IMG/VR virus record: IMGVR_UViG_3300041809_003448
Coordinates: 1 to 30,605 of that record
Reading direction: 5' to 3' (one strand)
Origin: a virus
DNA length: 30,605 nt
The translations under genes and the position numbers were made by a program. Every line of letters begins with the position of its first letter. Position 1 is the first letter of the stretch. Positions 29,894 through 30,605 of the stretch are shown piece after piece. The notes beneath the pieces are model-generated. The model worked only from the letters and a program-made list of their open reading frames with translations. It was not told the DNA's origin and made no database searches.

Positions 29894-30189
29894 CTGGCAT
29901 CACCGGAGTGCTCGACGCCTACCTCGAGGCGAGCGGCGGCCAGGATCCCGAGCGGCTGCGCGTGCTAATCGAGGGCATTGATTACGACCTGCCACGCTAC
30001 GAGCTCCTGCCGCAGCATCCCATCACCCGGCGGCGCCGGCTCGAGCTGTGGGCCGAGCGTGAGGCGCTTCAGAGGCGCCTGGCGGAGATCACTCCGCCAG
30101 GCGCCGGCCGGGGTCGGCTCGCGCGCTACCGCCGCTATCTCGAGGCGGCCGGCTACACGGTCGTCGAGCCGACCCGGGGTCGCCGCTGA
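29890..30189 (+). CDS. Small helical protein of unknown role
   Basis: 99 aa, GTG start overlapping the RusA stop. Contains LPQHPITRRRRLELWAEREALQRRLAEI and a basic tail. No motif recognised. Its TGA overlaps the probable CTG start of the last gene. Confidence 0.6.
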   Translation: MTGITGVLDAYLEASGGQDPERLRVLIEGIDYDLPRYELLPQHPITRRRRLELWAEREALQRRLAEITPPGAGRGRLARYRRYLEAAGYTVVEPTRGRR

Positions 30190-30605
30190 ACACGGCGTTT
30201 GCGCCGGGGGCCGTCTGCGCGCGCTGCGGAGCCACGCTGGCACGTGACCACGCCGTGGCGGCTCTGTGCTCGCCGTGCGCCGCCACGGCAAACGCCGGCG
30301 CCGTGGACATCGCCATCCTGCCGACCGACCGCCTGGCGCGCTGCGTCGGCGGCGTCCTGCTTCTCTACAGCGGACTGCACCCGAGCCGGCGGGCGCCAGT
30401 CCGCGGCATCCTCGCCCAGATCGGCGTCTCGGCCGAGACGTGGGAGATCCATCACGCGGTCGACACCTTGCGCGCGCATGGCCTCATGATCGATGCGACA
30501 GAGCGCCGCCGCGGCTATCGCTTCACCGACTTCGCACTCGTGCCGCTGACTCGCGGGTTTCGCCGGCGCCGGCGCGCACCGTCTGACCAGATCCCACTCC
30601 TGTAG
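30186..30605 (+). CDS. Zinc-ribbon protein of unknown role, possible CTG start
   Basis: Reading from CTG 30186 gives 139 aa, ending with TAG at the last bases of the window. I prefer it to GTG 30255 because the frame between them already encodes the first half of a four-Cys ribbon (CARCG), completed by CSPCA downstream. CTG overlaps the previous TGA exactly as the GTGA and ATGA pairs in this operon do. The C-terminal part is helical (GILAQIGVSAETWEIHHAVDTLRAHG) and could be a winged helix (next to YRFTDFALV). Use of CTG as start is rare and needs support. Confidence 0.6.
   Translation: MNTAFAPGAVCARCGATLARDHAVAALCSPCAATANAGAVDIAILPTDRLARCVGGVLLLYSGLHPSRRAPVRGILAQIGVSAETWEIHHAVDTLRAHGLMIDATERRRGYRFTDFALVPLTRGFRRRRRAPSDQIPLL

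Overview
The window is very GC-rich, uses many GTG and TTG starts, and overlaps stops and starts as ATGA, GTGA or TTGA. It carries most of a tailed-phage (siphovirus, HK97-type head) genome. The P27-family small terminase, the ParB-methyltransferase fusion and the many small zinc-ribbon proteins are familiar from phages of high-GC Gram-positive hosts. An actinobacterial or similar host is therefore my inference; the sequence does not name one. An IS5-like insertion sequence and two lipoprotein cargo genes on the opposite strand suggest an integrated prophage or a domesticated phage genome rather than a purely lytic virus. No integrase or CI-like repressor was found.

Layout. 1-1900 (minus strand): a C5 cytosine methyltransferase running off the left edge, then a lipoprotein gene bracketed by direct repeats. 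1909-6103 (plus): zinc-ribbon protein, ParB-DNA methyltransferase, small terminase, HNH endonuclease, a small protein of unknown role, large terminase. 6150-7238 (minus): a second lipoprotein with Asp-box (BNR/Ycf48-like) repeats, wedged between terminase and portal. 7358-11316: portal, prohead protease, major capsid protein and a small acidic protein, closed by a strong hairpin. 11387-20286: connector, probable tail terminator, tail tube, tail chaperones with a -1 frameshift, gp10-like protein, tape measure, two large tail-tip proteins and a collar/fibre protein. 20298-23520: XhlA-like protein, SANT/zinc protein, HNH protein, amidase endolysin, papain-like peptidase and holin-like protein. 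23520-24461: IS5-like element.

24462-25060 is a regulatory region with adjacent palindromes, a probable promoter, a terminator and dense inverted repeats. It precedes the early/replication operon (24650-30605): two small HTH proteins, a small membrane protein, an ERF-family annealing protein, a replication initiator, a G39P-like helicase loader, RusA resolvase and several small zinc-ribbon or unknown proteins.

How it works together: terminase, portal, protease and capsid genes build and fill the head, and the tail cluster follows in usual order. Lysis uses an amidase and holin-like proteins. Early genes provide annealing (ERF), origin recognition (initiator), helicase loading and junction resolution (RusA). 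The most interesting signals are a four-copy 12-bp iteron array inside the initiator gene (a likely origin), the repeat-bracketed lipoprotein cargo, and two dispersed short motifs, one of which mostly lies just upstream of genes.
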